This document shows, in pieces, positions 51,220-60,722 of a DNA stretch of 64,000 nt. The first letter of the stretch is position 1. Every line of letters starts with the position of its first letter. Origin of the DNA: Alphaproteobacteria bacterium (GTDB lineage Bacteria; Pseudomonadota; Alphaproteobacteria; Rickettsiales; JABSSG01); NCBI GenBank assembly GCA_030431375.1, contig JAUIIY010000003.1, forward strand, positions 62,001 to 126,000, read 5' to 3'. The position numbers and the translations under genes were made by a program. Under the pieces are notes generated by a model. It had not been told where the DNA came from and did no database searches. It was given only the letters and a program-made list of their open reading frames with translations.

Positions 51220-52944
51220 ATGTCACGATTATTAACCACTGGAATAGAAAATAGCGATTTTAACAGTAACGAAGATTTCGGAGTTTTATTTGAAGAAGCT
51301 GCAAAAATAAATAATAAAAGAGAAGGCGAAATCGTAAAAGGTAAAATCATAGCTATTGATAATGATGTAGTAATAGTTGATGTTGGTTTGAAGGCTGAAG
51401 GTAGAGTTCCTGTAAAAGAATTTATGGTTAATAACCAAACACCTAATTTGCAAATAGGCGATGAAGTTGATGTATTTATTCAAGCTTTCGAAAATAGAGG
51501 CGGCAGAATAGTTTTAAGTCATGAAAGAGCGATCCGTGAAAGGTCATGGGCAGCACTAGAAAAAGCTCATTTGGCTCAAGAGCCTGTTGAAGGTATAATT
51601 TTTGGTAGAGTAAAAGGTGGACTAACCGTTGACATGCAAGGAGTTATTGCATTCCTGCCTGGTAGTCAGGTTGATGTGAAGCCTATTAAAGATATCTCAT
51701 ATATGCTTGGTGTTAAGCAGCCTTTCATGATTCTAAAAATGGATCGTGAACAAGGTAACGTGGTAGTTTCAAGACGTGCTATCATAGAAGAGTCTAGAAA
51801 AGAAGCTCGTGATGAGATGCTGTCGGCTATTAAAGTTGGTGATACATTAGAAGGTATCGTGAAAAATGTTACAGATTATGGTGCATTTATTGATCTTGGA
51901 AGTCTAGACGGACTACTACATGTTACAGATATTTCTTGGTCTAAAATTAATCATCCTTCGGAAGTGCTTTCTTTAGGACAAACTGTCAAGGTGCAAGTAA
52001 TTAAATATGATGATGCTAGTAAAAGAATCTCTCTTGGCATGAAACAACTTGAATCTAACCCATGGGAAGGGCTTGATGCTAAGTTCCCTGTTGGTTCTAA
52101 GCGTACAGGCAAGGTAACTAACGTTACAGATTACGGAATTTTTGTTGAAATAGAAGATGGTATTGAGGGTTTAGTGCATGTTTCTGAAATTAGTTGGAAC
52201 AAGCAAACTGTTAATCCAAGAAAAATTGCTAATGTCGGTGATGAAATCGAATATATGGTTTTAGATATTGATGTGGATAAGCACCGTATTAGTCTTGGTA
52301 TGAAACAATGTTCAGAAGATCCATGGCAAGAAATCATGTCGAAAAATCCAGTTGGAACAGAAGTTGAGTGTAAAGTTAAGAAAGTAATCGATAGTGGTCT
52401 CATTGTTGAATTTGGTGAAGAAGTTGATGGTTACATCCACGTATCTGACTTGTCTTGGAATGATAATAACAGAGATTTATTAGCAACTTATGTTGAAGGT
52501 CAAAGCCTAAAAGCAATGGTTTTATCAATCGATGCTGAAAAGCGCAGAGTTAATTTTGGTATTAAGCAGCTTGAAGAAGATCCATTTGAAAGAGCATGTC
52601 ATGAGCTTAAGCGTGGATCTGCAGTTACTTGTACTGTTAAATCAGTTGAGCCAGAAGGTGTTGTTGTGACGATAGCTGATATTGTTGAAACATTTGTGAA
52701 GAAAATAGAATTATCTGGTGATAGAGCTGAACAAAGAGCTGACAGATTTGCGGTTGGTGATCGTTTCGATGCTAAAATTATCAATTTGGATAAAACAAAC
52801 AGAAAAGTTAGCGTTTCCGTGAAAGCTCTCGAGCAAGATGAGAAGAAACGTAAGATCGCAGCTTATGGTTCTACATCAAGCGGTGCAAGTCTAGGTGATA
52901 TCTTAGGTGCAGCGTTAAATGCAGCTGAAGAAGATAAGAAATAA
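51220..52944 (+). CDS. rpsA: 30S ribosomal protein S1
   Basis: 574-residue protein with six S1 domains in series. The most regular are VGDTLEGIVKNVTDYGAFIDL, VGSKRTGKVTNVTDYGIFVEI and VGTEVECKVKKVIDSGLIVEF. Each ends in a strand like RISLGMKQ. It unwinds mRNA and brings it to the 30S subunit. It has its own promoter after cmk and is followed by sppA with a 21-nt gap. Confidence 0.98.
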   Translation: MSRLLTTGIENSDFNSNEDFGVLFEEAAKINNKREGEIVKGKIIAIDNDVVIVDVGLKAEGRVPVKEFMVNNQTPNLQIGDEVDVFIQAFENRGGRIVLSHERAIRERSWAALEKAHLAQEPVEGIIFGRVKGGLTVDMQGVIAFLPGSQVDVKPIKDISYMLGVKQPFMILKMDREQGNVVVSRRAIIEESRKEARDEMLSAIKVGDTLEGIVKNVTDYGAFIDLGSLDGLLHVTDISWSKINHPSEVLSLGQTVKVQVIKYDDASKRISLGMKQLESNPWEGLDAKFPVGSKRTGKVTNVTDYGIFVEIEDGIEGLVHVSEISWNKQTVNPRKIANVGDEIEYMVLDIDVDKHRISLGMKQCSEDPWQEIMSKNPVGTEVECKVKKVIDSGLIVEFGEEVDGYIHVSDLSWNDNNRDLLATYVEGQSLKAMVLSIDAEKRRVNFGIKQLEEDPFERACHELKRGSAVTCTVKSVEPEGVVVTIADIVETFVKKIELSGDRAEQRADRFAVGDRFDAKIINLDKTNRKVSVSVKALEQDEKKRKIAAYGSTSSGASLGDILGAALNAAEEDKK

Positions 52945-52965
52945 TAATCTTTTTGGGTGGGTTAG

Positions 52966-53883
52966 ATGGCAGATAATAATAAAATTTTTTCTGATTATCT
53001 GCTGGACCGTAAAGGCCTAAAAACAAAATTAAATTTTTGGCGCAATTTATGCTTAATCATAATAGCATTTTTTGCGCTAAATTTTTTGTCGAAATACACA
53101 GCAAAAAATAATCCAACCGACGAATATATAGCATCAGTTAGCATTAAAGGTGCGATCGATGAAAATAAAAAAAGAGACGAGGTTCTCCGTAAATTAGCTA
53201 AAAATCAAAAAGCAAAAGCTGTTATTTTATTTATCGATAGTCCCGGGGGGACCTTATATCCTGCAGAGAATACATATAGTTTGATAAAGAAAATATCTGC
53301 TAAAAAGCCTGTGATTGCTATTGTTGAAGGTTATGCAGCATCGGCGGCCTATATGGTTGCTCTTGGAAGTGAAAGAATATTTGCTCGTGATTCTTCAGTT
53401 GTTGGATCGGTTGGTGCTTGGATAATGGTTCCCGATGTCACTGAATTAACAGAGAAGATTGGTATAAAGATGACTATGCTGAAATCAGGTCCTCTCAAGG
53501 CTCAACCTCAGCCTTTTGATCAGATGACTCCTGAGGTGAAAAAGAACACTCAGTCCTATATTGATGATGCATATAACTTGTTTGTGAATATTTTGAATAA
53601 GGAAAGAAAATTACCTTCTGGGGCAATGAAGGAAATTTCAACCGGTGCAACCTTTTTGGGGCAAAAGGCTTTGAAATTGGGCCTGATTGACGAAATTGGA
53701 GCTATAGATGAAGTACGAGATTATCTATATAATAAGCATAAAATTAATCAGAAAACCTCAATAAAAGAATTTACTACGAAGAAATATCGTTCTAAGTTAG
53801 ATGAGATACTTGGTGTTCTTCGTGAAGCTAAAGGTTCTCTATATAAATTAAAAAATTACTTATCTCTATCGTTGGGTTTATAA
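52966..53883 (+). CDS. sppA: Signal peptide peptidase SppA (short form)
   Basis: 305-residue membrane-anchored serine protease (family S49). A single membrane helix lies at residues ~25-44. The substrate strand is VILFIDSPGGT, the nucleophile region is EGYAASAAYMVALGSERI with the catalytic Ser, and the general-base Lys is in LKSGPLKAQPQPF. It degrades cleaved signal peptides. The short, single-domain form is normal outside enterobacteria. Confidence 0.94.
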   Translation: MADNNKIFSDYLLDRKGLKTKLNFWRNLCLIIIAFFALNFLSKYTAKNNPTDEYIASVSIKGAIDENKKRDEVLRKLAKNQKAKAVILFIDSPGGTLYPAENTYSLIKKISAKKPVIAIVEGYAASAAYMVALGSERIFARDSSVVGSVGAWIMVPDVTELTEKIGIKMTMLKSGPLKAQPQPFDQMTPEVKKNTQSYIDDAYNLFVNILNKERKLPSGAMKEISTGATFLGQKALKLGLIDEIGAIDEVRDYLYNKHKINQKTSIKEFTTKKYRSKLDEILGVLREAKGSLYKLKNYLSLSLGL

Positions 53884-53890
53884 ATTAGTT

Positions 53891-54181
53891 ATGACAAAAA
53901 GTGAAATAATCAACCAGCTTACTCAGGAATATGGTGATCTACCAAAGGATGTGATCTCGCAGATGGTACAAATCATTTTAGATGAAATATCTAATGAGCT
54001 TGCTAAGCAGGGACGAGTAGAAATTAGAGGGTTTGGTGCGTTCTCTCTAAGAAAAAGATCAGCAAGAATTACTAAAAACCCTAAGACAGAAAAGATTTCC
54101 ATGGTTTCGGAGAGGATGTCTGTTTATTTTAGATGTGGCAAAGATTTCTTTGATATGTTGAACGGAGAAGGCGCAAACTAG
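53891..54181 (+). CDS. ihfB: Integration host factor subunit beta
   Basis: 96-residue HU/IHF-family DNA-bending protein. It begins MTKSEIINQLTQEYGDLP and has the arm region EIRGFGAFSLRKRSARITKNPKT with the Pro-containing tip that intercalates DNA. The rpsA-sppA-ihfB order supports IHF-beta over HU. It is 7 nt after sppA. Confidence 0.93.
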   Translation: MTKSEIINQLTQEYGDLPKDVISQMVQIILDEISNELAKQGRVEIRGFGAFSLRKRSARITKNPKTEKISMVSERMSVYFRCGKDFFDMLNGEGAN

Positions 54182-54258
54182 CCATCACAGTAGAAAATAC
54201 TTTCAAACCCTGAATATAAATTTTATACTTTTTTAAGTGGATTAAAAAAAGAGATGAG

Positions 54259-55494
54259 ATGTCATATTCAGCAGATGATAAAAGTAAAAGAGAACGTGAG
54301 ATTAAGCAAGCGCAGCTGGAAGCAGAGTTGCAAGAGATTAAATCAAGGATTTCTATGGCATCTTCGCCTGAAGAGGTTGCTAGGCTACAAGCGCGCTTAT
54401 CAGGGATAGCAGCGGAAGCTCACGATTTTGGTATAACTGTTTCTGGATTAGATGCAGTTTCTCGAGATTTAGGTGATAAGGCAGTTGCTTTTAGCAATGT
54501 TGGGGATATTCCTCAGGCTACTCACGGCTCCACTACAACAGAAAATATGAATCCAGATTTATCTAGTATGTCTATGGATGAGTTAATGGAGCAGTTTTCT
54601 CTAGGGTTAGATGATTATGAGAAATACCGAGCCGCAAAGAGAGCGAAATTAGATTCTGCTTTAAAAAAGTTAAGCGATCCCAAAGTAGTTCTGAGTGAAG
54701 ACGAGCTTGCTCCTGCATTAGTTGATCGAGAAGAAGTAGGAAGAAGGGAAAGAAATCAAGAGAATCAGAGGAGAATGGACGAAGGATTTCAAAGATTGCA
54801 CAAAGATGAAATTGATTTTACTAAAAAGATTGATGCGGTCGAGCAAAATATTGCTGCTTTGCGTCATAAACAGAGGTCAACTGATGATCGGAAAGAGCAG
54901 CTAAGATTACACGCTAAAATAAAAGAGAAGCAGGCTGAGTTAGGAAGGTTGGAAGAGTTGAGGCAAGAGCTTGACAAAACTATTTCTTCCAAAAAAGGTA
55001 TGGAGGAAAAAGAAAAGCCAAGAATTGATAGGATTAGGGCTGAAGATCAAGATAGGCAGGCTTTGTTACAACATCAAGCTCAGGCAGTTGAAGATGAGAG
55101 AAAAGCTGCAGAGTTAAGAGCTCATTCTGATGAGTTGGATAGAACAGCTCTTGCTGATGGTCCTTCCGATAGAAGAGCAGGGTTAGAGAGAGAGGCTCAG
55201 GAAGCAGCAGTTGCTCATAAACAGAAAAGGACTAAAGCAAAAGCAGTAACAAAAATAGCAGCACTAGTACGTGCTAGGCAGGCTAGAAAAATGTTAGAGG
55301 AAAAGAAGCAAGCCCAGCTGGCAGCTTCTGAGCAAAGATCCCATGCGGGAGAAGGGACGCATGAAAAAATATCAAAATGGTCAAAAGATTTACCCCACGA
55401 ACCGTCAAAGAAATTGGGTGATCTTCACCCAGATCCTACTCCTTCTCATGCCAGAGGGGCATCTAAAGGAAAATCTGGTGGTAGGGAATCATAA
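54259..55494 (+). CDS. Charged coiled-coil hypothetical protein, candidate effector
   Basis: 411-residue soluble protein with GAGATGAG just before its ATG. Residues ~8-60 and ~165-300 are strongly charged heptad-like helices. A segment near 320-345 (VTKIAALVRARQARKMLEE) resembles an IQ-like amphipathic basic helix but lacks the key Gln. The C-terminus is Ser/His/Lys/Gly-rich. No signal peptide. It sits between ihfB and another unusual protein. Effector status is inferred from composition only. Confidence 0.7.
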   Translation: MSYSADDKSKREREIKQAQLEAELQEIKSRISMASSPEEVARLQARLSGIAAEAHDFGITVSGLDAVSRDLGDKAVAFSNVGDIPQATHGSTTTENMNPDLSSMSMDELMEQFSLGLDDYEKYRAAKRAKLDSALKKLSDPKVVLSEDELAPALVDREEVGRRERNQENQRRMDEGFQRLHKDEIDFTKKIDAVEQNIAALRHKQRSTDDRKEQLRLHAKIKEKQAELGRLEELRQELDKTISSKKGMEEKEKPRIDRIRAEDQDRQALLQHQAQAVEDERKAAELRAHSDELDRTALADGPSDRRAGLEREAQEAAVAHKQKRTKAKAVTKIAALVRARQARKMLEEKKQAQLAASEQRSHAGEGTHEKISKWSKDLPHEPSKKLGDLHPDPTPSHARGASKGKSGGRES

Positions 55495-55575
55495 AAGATT
55501 TTTCTATCTTATTTTAACAAAAAATTAGTTTTTATCTGATTTACTCTCTGAACAACAATATACTAAGGAGAGTTT

Positions 55576-57615
55576 ATGCCAAGAAATTATGGTGGTAAGA
55601 GAGGAGCTGCAGCCAGAAGAAGGTTGCAGGAAAAACTAGCAAAACAAAGAAAGCAGCAAGATGATAGTGAGGCGCAAACTGATAATTATGCAGGAGATCA
55701 TCAGCAGGTAGCGGCGCCAACATCAATTCCGGTAGCTGCTCCAGCTCCAGCGGGTCCAGCTGCAGCCATTCACATAAGTTCTGCGGGGAGTGGAGACGTG
55801 TCGTTAGCTACTCCTGTTAATGGTCCTGCAGTTGCTACAGTGAGTTTGCCAGGTAATGAGCATGCAACAGCCGGGGGGAGTGTAGTTGCAAATGCTCCCG
55901 ACCCGACGGATAATCCAAGTTTAAGTATAACGCCGATGCCTGCAGCCGCCCCTGTCGCGGTGGTTGATGCTGCAACGGTTGTTCCTGAAGGTGCACCCCA
56001 TACTGGTATTGTCACAATGGTTGCTCCAACTCTCCTCGGTGTGGGCTCTATTTCGGTTGGTCTTCAACCAAGTGAAGCGCCAGTTCGAGCAAACCCAAAT
56101 GAAGCTCCGGAAGATTCTGACGGAGAATTAGCAGATAATGAAACTAGTGACACAGATCAAGGAGATGCAACCGGAGCTGATGATGTTGAAGGAGTGTTAG
56201 CAGCTGGAGAAAGTGAGGTTGTTGTCTTGCACAGTGCTGCTGGTGGAAGATATACGGCACCGTATTACGCGCCAGCTCAATTTGCAATACCCCAACTTCC
56301 AATGGATCCTTTTATACAAGCTTTGTTGGGTAGTAACGGTTTTTACGGTAAAGTAAGTTGCACGCCCGCTGAGTCTGGTGATAATGATGAGCAACAAGTA
56401 TTGCTGGGTGATCCTGGAGCAGCGAATTGGGTGGGTCCGTACGTACAAAGTTTGATAACAAATCATGTTTATCCACTCTCGCGTCAGGCAAGAAGTGCAA
56501 GCAATGTTGGGGTTACGATGCCGGATTCAGGCGAAAATGATGCAGATGGTGCGGGTGCAGGGCCTGATATGGTGGGTGCTGGCGATGATTCAGTTGCTCA
56601 AGTTGAAGAAGAAGCGCATAACGCGGGAACTGTTGACCCGCTAGAACCAGGTTATTCCGTTGAAGAAGGGGGAATAGTTGAAGTTAACCCACGCGCTCCT
56701 GGTAATTTGGACTTAAGTCGTATAGTTCACGCTTCTGATTCATTGTTAGTTTCTCCTGAGGAGGGGCAGGATAGAGTGTATGTGACTGATGGTGGTGCTT
56801 CAAGCCCTGTCAGGGGGGATGCGGAAACCCCTGGTGCTCAAAGTCCATTTCTTGTTAATGGAGTTGTTGTTGGGCAGCAAAATCACTTTAATTCTCAGGG
56901 GGTGCCAGTTAATCATGCTTCAGATGTTACTTCCAATCCAATGGGTGATGCAGATGATGATGATGCGATGTCTGAGGACTCTATACCTGAAAGCCCAGTT
57001 TCTGGAGCAACAGCAAATGTAGACACATCCGCAGAACAGCAAGTTAGGGATGCTATGAGTAGAGTTAGAAATGAAGTTGATATGGCAAATCAGCGTTGTA
57101 ATCCTTTTGATGATGAGTATGACCCTTGTAAGGCTGCAAAACAACAAGAACACGTTAGGAGGGCAGAGAAGGATTTGCAAAAAACGATGGAGCAAGCAAA
57201 GCTTGCCTGCTCAACGGGCAGTGTATCTTTGCCTGATATCAAAAGGGGTGGTCAAGCTGATGAAGAAGAATTTACTGTGATAGAAAATCCAATGTCTAGG
57301 GCGATAGCTCATGGTGGGGAAGTGGATGATTTATTTAACAATGACTCTGACGAAGAAAACGGTATGCAGGCTGGTGCTTCAGCTGACAGCGCAGCAAGAG
57401 CTGCCGCAGCCGAACATGATGGATCTGCTTCTGGCGACGATGGTGCTGCGCCCTCTGGACAAAATGTACCAACCAATGGAGAAGACGGATTTGTGCCTGT
57501 TAATCTGGGAGATGCTCCAGGGGCAGCAACAGGAGATGCTGCAGGGACTGGACCCGCTCAACAAACTTCTGGCGAATCGTCTGGATGGCTTAGTTGGCTT
57601 AACCCTTGGGGGTAG
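55576..57615 (+). CDS. Large acidic, low-complexity hypothetical protein, candidate effector
   Basis: 679-residue protein starting 5 nt after AAGGAGAG. The first 28 residues are very basic (RGAAARRRLQEKLAKQRKQ). The rest is rich in Ala, Gly, Asp, Glu, Pro and Val, mostly disordered, with acidic runs such as DADDDDAMSEDS. A short helical segment with Cys lies near 500-550. The end is hydrophobic and Trp-rich (SSGWLSWLNPWG). The gene is visibly more GC-rich than its neighbours. No domain recognised. A Trp-rich C-terminal tail could serve membrane or partner binding. Confidence 0.75.
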   Translation: MPRNYGGKRGAAARRRLQEKLAKQRKQQDDSEAQTDNYAGDHQQVAAPTSIPVAAPAPAGPAAAIHISSAGSGDVSLATPVNGPAVATVSLPGNEHATAGGSVVANAPDPTDNPSLSITPMPAAAPVAVVDAATVVPEGAPHTGIVTMVAPTLLGVGSISVGLQPSEAPVRANPNEAPEDSDGELADNETSDTDQGDATGADDVEGVLAAGESEVVVLHSAAGGRYTAPYYAPAQFAIPQLPMDPFIQALLGSNGFYGKVSCTPAESGDNDEQQVLLGDPGAANWVGPYVQSLITNHVYPLSRQARSASNVGVTMPDSGENDADGAGAGPDMVGAGDDSVAQVEEEAHNAGTVDPLEPGYSVEEGGIVEVNPRAPGNLDLSRIVHASDSLLVSPEEGQDRVYVTDGGASSPVRGDAETPGAQSPFLVNGVVVGQQNHFNSQGVPVNHASDVTSNPMGDADDDDAMSEDSIPESPVSGATANVDTSAEQQVRDAMSRVRNEVDMANQRCNPFDDEYDPCKAAKQQEHVRRAEKDLQKTMEQAKLACSTGSVSLPDIKRGGQADEEEFTVIENPMSRAIAHGGEVDDLFNNDSDEENGMQAGASADSAARAAAAEHDGSASGDDGAAPSGQNVPTNGEDGFVPVNLGDAPGAATGDAAGTGPAQQTSGESSGWLSWLNPWG

Positions 57616-57639
57616 CAGAGTAATATTAAATATGTATGG

Positions 57640-58569
57640 CTAATTAGCTTTTCTAATATTTGGGAGTTTTTGGAACTTGCGATATAGATTTGCAATTAGC
57701 CTATCACTTGGTTCAAATATTTTAGAGAGCAAATATTGTAAGAAGCCGAAGCTAAAAATTGCATGTTTATTATTATTTTTCACCAACTTCCAATATGAAG
57801 AAACCATTTTCTGTTTAAGTTGCCTCCTGTAAATAGAGGCTTTCTCTGGGTTGTTTTTTAGGAAGTTATAGTAAACCATAAATTTATCATGATGTTGTTG
57901 TGGTAAGTTTTTTGATAAATTATTTTCGGTTAATGGAGGTACATATACAACGTTATTATCAAGTTTGATAATTTTTTTAGCATATATACTTGCTTTCAGA
58001 GGGATCGATTCATCCTGAATGAAGACTGACTCATCACATCCGCCTGATTTTAGCAATGTCGCTTTCTTTATCATCATGGCCATACGAATAAATCGGCCAT
58101 TTAAAACATATTCAAGGGGCTTGTCTGAACTATTATAAGTGATTTTTTCTGCAGCCAGGTCATGCTTTAATATTTCATCGATATGTTGTTTGGTTTTGCA
58201 AAAATTGCCATAAATGACATCAGCTTTTTCTTGTTTTAGTATTTTATAAAGCGTTTTGCTGCAATTTAACGGCATAATATCGTCAGCATCAATAAAATGG
58301 ATATATTCACCATCAGCATTTTGTATTGCCTGATTGGTTCTGATAGATGGGCCCTTATTTTCATTATTTTGAATAATTTTGACATTATTCATGTTTTTTG
58401 TGAGGTCTTTTAATATTTTGACCGATTTATCGGTGGAAGCATCATCAACAAAAACATACTCTATGCTCAAATCTTTTTGGGCCTGTCTAAATATAGACTT
58501 GCAGGTGGAAGCTATGAAATCTTCCTTATTATATATGGTTGAAACGATGGAAATGTCGTATTTATTCAT
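57640..58569 (-). CDS. Glycosyltransferase family 2 protein
   Basis: 309-residue cytosolic GT-A enzyme. Motifs are ISIVSTIYNKEDFIASTCKSI, YVFVDDASTDKSV, NENKGPSIRTNQAI, and YIHFIDADDIMP with the DxD-type metal site. The acceptor half contains GGCDESVFIQDESIPL, where a catalytic Asp/Glu is expected. The C-terminal region is basic. It probably adds a sugar to a surface glycan. Monocistronic, convergent with the acidic protein gene and divergent from the rimP operon. Confidence 0.9.
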   Translation of the reverse strand: MNKYDISIVSTIYNKEDFIASTCKSIFRQAQKDLSIEYVFVDDASTDKSVKILKDLTKNMNNVKIIQNNENKGPSIRTNQAIQNADGEYIHFIDADDIMPLNCSKTLYKILKQEKADVIYGNFCKTKQHIDEILKHDLAAEKITYNSSDKPLEYVLNGRFIRMAMMIKKATLLKSGGCDESVFIQDESIPLKASIYAKKIIKLDNNVVYVPPLTENNLSKNLPQQHHDKFMVYYNFLKNNPEKASIYRRQLKQKMVSSYWKLVKNNNKHAIFSFGFLQYLLSKIFEPSDRLIANLYRKFQKLPNIRKAN

Positions 58570-58636
58570 TTTTTCTTCAATTTGCTTTGATGTTTCTTTT
58601 AGCAGTTAGTCTTTTGTTTGTCTATGAACTAAGTTG

Positions 58637-58665
58637 TTGAAATAATATTATAAATGATATATAAA
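58637..58665 (+). promoter_or_regulatory. Likely promoter of the rimP-nusA-infB operon
   Basis: TTGAAA (58637-58642), 17-nt spacer, TATAAA (58660-58665). Transcription would start near 58672, just before a hairpin. Confidence 0.6.
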
Positions 58666-58678
58666 GGCATAAGATTTG

Positions 58679-58703
58679 AAGCGGGCCGAGCCCCGCTTTT
58701 TTT
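58679..58703 (+). terminator. Terminator-like hairpin in the rimP leader
   Basis: AAGCGGG (58679-58685) and CCCGCTT (58692-58698) form a 7-bp stem followed by a T run to 58703, only 14 nt before the rimP ATG. No plus-strand gene lies between 57615 and here, so it is not the end of an upstream gene. It could be a leader attenuator or a 5'-stabilising hairpin. Confidence 0.7.
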
Positions 58704-58716
58704 AATATAGGTATAT

Positions 58717-59196
58717 ATGATTATCGATAGAGTTGAAAATATTATAAGCGAATCCGTGAAAGCGGAAGGTTATAATATTGTCAGAATCAAATATGATGGT
58801 TTAAAAAGAAAAACCCTTCAGATCATGATTGAAAGGCTAGATGGCGAAAATATCACTATAGATGATTGTGAGAAAGTAAACCGCATAGTATCTACATTAT
58901 TTATTGTGGATGATCCGATTGATGGGCAATATAATTTGGAAATTAGTTCTCCTGGGATTGATAGGCCGCTTGTGAAAATTGAGGATTTTAAGAAATTCTC
59001 GGGTGAAAGAGTAAGGCTAAAAACAAAATATAAAGTAGGTGATACTTCTAAATTTAGAGGTGTTCTGAAAAAAGTTGATGGAGATAAAATTACTTTAGAG
59101 ACTGAAGAAAAAGGAGATTTAATCGAGATTGATTTTGGCAATATATTGGATGCCAAGCTTGATGTAGAAAGATTTTTATTTAATAAGGCAAATTAA
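58717..59196 (+). CDS. rimP: Ribosome maturation factor RimP
   Basis: 159-residue 30S assembly factor. Two domains are visible: the N-terminal alpha/beta part (LQIMIERLDGENITIDDCEKVNRIVSTL, then YNLEISSPGIDRPL) and a C-terminal small barrel (GVLKKVDGDKITLETEEKG). It leads the classic rimP-nusA-infB operon, with nusA starting 14 nt later. Confidence 0.96.
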   Translation: MIIDRVENIISESVKAEGYNIVRIKYDGLKRKTLQIMIERLDGENITIDDCEKVNRIVSTLFIVDDPIDGQYNLEISSPGIDRPLVKIEDFKKFSGERVRLKTKYKVGDTSKFRGVLKKVDGDKITLETEEKGDLIEIDFGNILDAKLDVERFLFNKAN

Positions 59197-59210
59197 CATG
59201 AGACTTAACC

Positions 59211-60707
59211 ATGATGAAAACTAACGAGTTTAATAGTGAAATAATTCAAATTGCTGATGCGGTTGCGCGTGAAAAAGGCATAGCTAGGCATTCAGTTATC
59301 AATGCTATGGAGCACGCTATTGCAGTAGCAAGCCGTAAGAAATATGGTATTGAGAATGAAATTAAAGTTACTATTAACCAGCAAACTGGGGAAGTTAAGA
59401 TATTTCGTCTAAGAGAAATTGTTGAAGATGTTGAAGATAATCATATTCAAATATCTTTGGAAGATGCTCAACAAAGAAATCCTGAATTAAAAGTCGGAGA
59501 ATTTGTAGAGGATCCTCTGCCACCAATTGATATTGCTAGGGTTGCGGCTCAATCAGCAAAGCAAGTTATTATGCAAAAAGTGCGTGAAGCTGAAAGAGAG
59601 AAGCAATATGAAGAATTTAAAGATAAACAAGGTGAAATCATCAACGGTACGGTTAAGCGTGTAGAATTTGGTAATGTGATTGTTGATATTGGTCGTGGTG
59701 AAGCTCTTATGAAAAAAGACAAAGCCATTAAGGGTGAAACATTTAAGCCTAATGATCGTATTCGTGCCTATATTGAGGAAGTAAATAGAGATAATAAATC
59801 ATATCAGGTGCAGCTTTCACGTGTTAGTAACGAATTTTTGGCTAAATTATTTGCTCAAGAAGTTCCTGAAATTTACGATAATATCATTCAAATTAAGGCT
59901 ATCGCAAGAGATCCAGGTCTTAAATCAAAAGTGGCAGTCTATACTTCCGATAGTTCTATCGATCCAGTTGGTTCATGTGTGGGTGTTAGAGGTTCTAGGG
60001 TTCAGGGCGTTATTAGCGAGTTAAAGGGCGAGAAAATAGATATTATCCCTTGGACAGAAGATACGGCTAAATTTGTAATTAGTGCGTTATCTCCGGCTGA
60101 AGTTGCGAAAGTCGTTATCGATGAAGATAAAAATAGGATTGAAGTTGTAATCCCAACTGAGCAATTAAGCATTGCAATTGGTCGTAAGGGGCAAAATGTT
60201 AGATTAGCTTCTCATCTTACCGGCTGGAATATCGATGTTCTCACAGATGAAGAAGAATCCAAACGTAGAGCAGAAGAATTTAAAAATTCAACTGAGCTAT
60301 TTGTTAGTAAGCTTGGTGTTGAAGAGGTTCTAGCTCAATTATTATCTGCTGAAGGATTTGCAAATATCGAAGATGTGGCTTTTGTTACGGTTGATGAATT
60401 ATCTTCAATAGATGGATTCGATGAAGAGTTAGCTGAAGAGCTTATATCTCGTGCTCAAAAACTAGTAGAAAAAGATAATGAGAAAATTACTGAAGAAGTA
60501 GAAAAATTAGGAGTTGATGCGGAATTAATTAGCGTATTAGCTCTAATGCCAAAGCATATTTTGGACCTTGCCAATGAAGGTATTAAGAGTTTTGAAGATC
60601 TTGCTGAGTTGTCAGTGGATGAATTTAACGCTATTATACCTGAAAGTGGTCTAGATAATGAAAGAATTGAGGCTTTGATTCAACTGGCAAAGGAAAAAAG
60701 CGAATAA
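59211..60707 (+). CDS. nusA: Transcription termination/antitermination factor NusA
   Basis: 498-residue RNA-polymerase-binding factor. Its order is an N-terminal domain (to ~130), S1 domain (GEIINGTVKRVEFGNVIVDIG), and KH1 and KH2 (VGSCVGVRGSRVQGV and LSIAIGRKGQNVRLA). Two C-terminal helix-hairpin-helix acidic repeats follow, the first near EVLAQLLSAEGFANIEDV. The second ATG (59214) is an equally good start. It affects pausing, termination and coupling with translation. Confidence 0.97.
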   Translation: MMKTNEFNSEIIQIADAVAREKGIARHSVINAMEHAIAVASRKKYGIENEIKVTINQQTGEVKIFRLREIVEDVEDNHIQISLEDAQQRNPELKVGEFVEDPLPPIDIARVAAQSAKQVIMQKVREAEREKQYEEFKDKQGEIINGTVKRVEFGNVIVDIGRGEALMKKDKAIKGETFKPNDRIRAYIEEVNRDNKSYQVQLSRVSNEFLAKLFAQEVPEIYDNIIQIKAIARDPGLKSKVAVYTSDSSIDPVGSCVGVRGSRVQGVISELKGEKIDIIPWTEDTAKFVISALSPAEVAKVVIDEDKNRIEVVIPTEQLSIAIGRKGQNVRLASHLTGWNIDVLTDEEESKRRAEEFKNSTELFVSKLGVEEVLAQLLSAEGFANIEDVAFVTVDELSSIDGFDEELAEELISRAQKLVEKDNEKITEEVEKLGVDAELISVLALMPKHILDLANEGIKSFEDLAELSVDEFNAIIPESGLDNERIEALIQLAKEKSE

Positions 60708-60722
60708 TATAATTGAGAAAAA

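Noticed and set aside
55205-55300. Possible calmodulin-binding IQ motif (VTKIAALVRARQARK)
   Set aside because: The key Gln of the IQ consensus is missing; only an amphipathic basic helix remains.
55343-55528. Plus-strand ORF overlapping the end of the 54259-55494 gene
   Set aside because: Out-of-frame shadow of the longer coding region.
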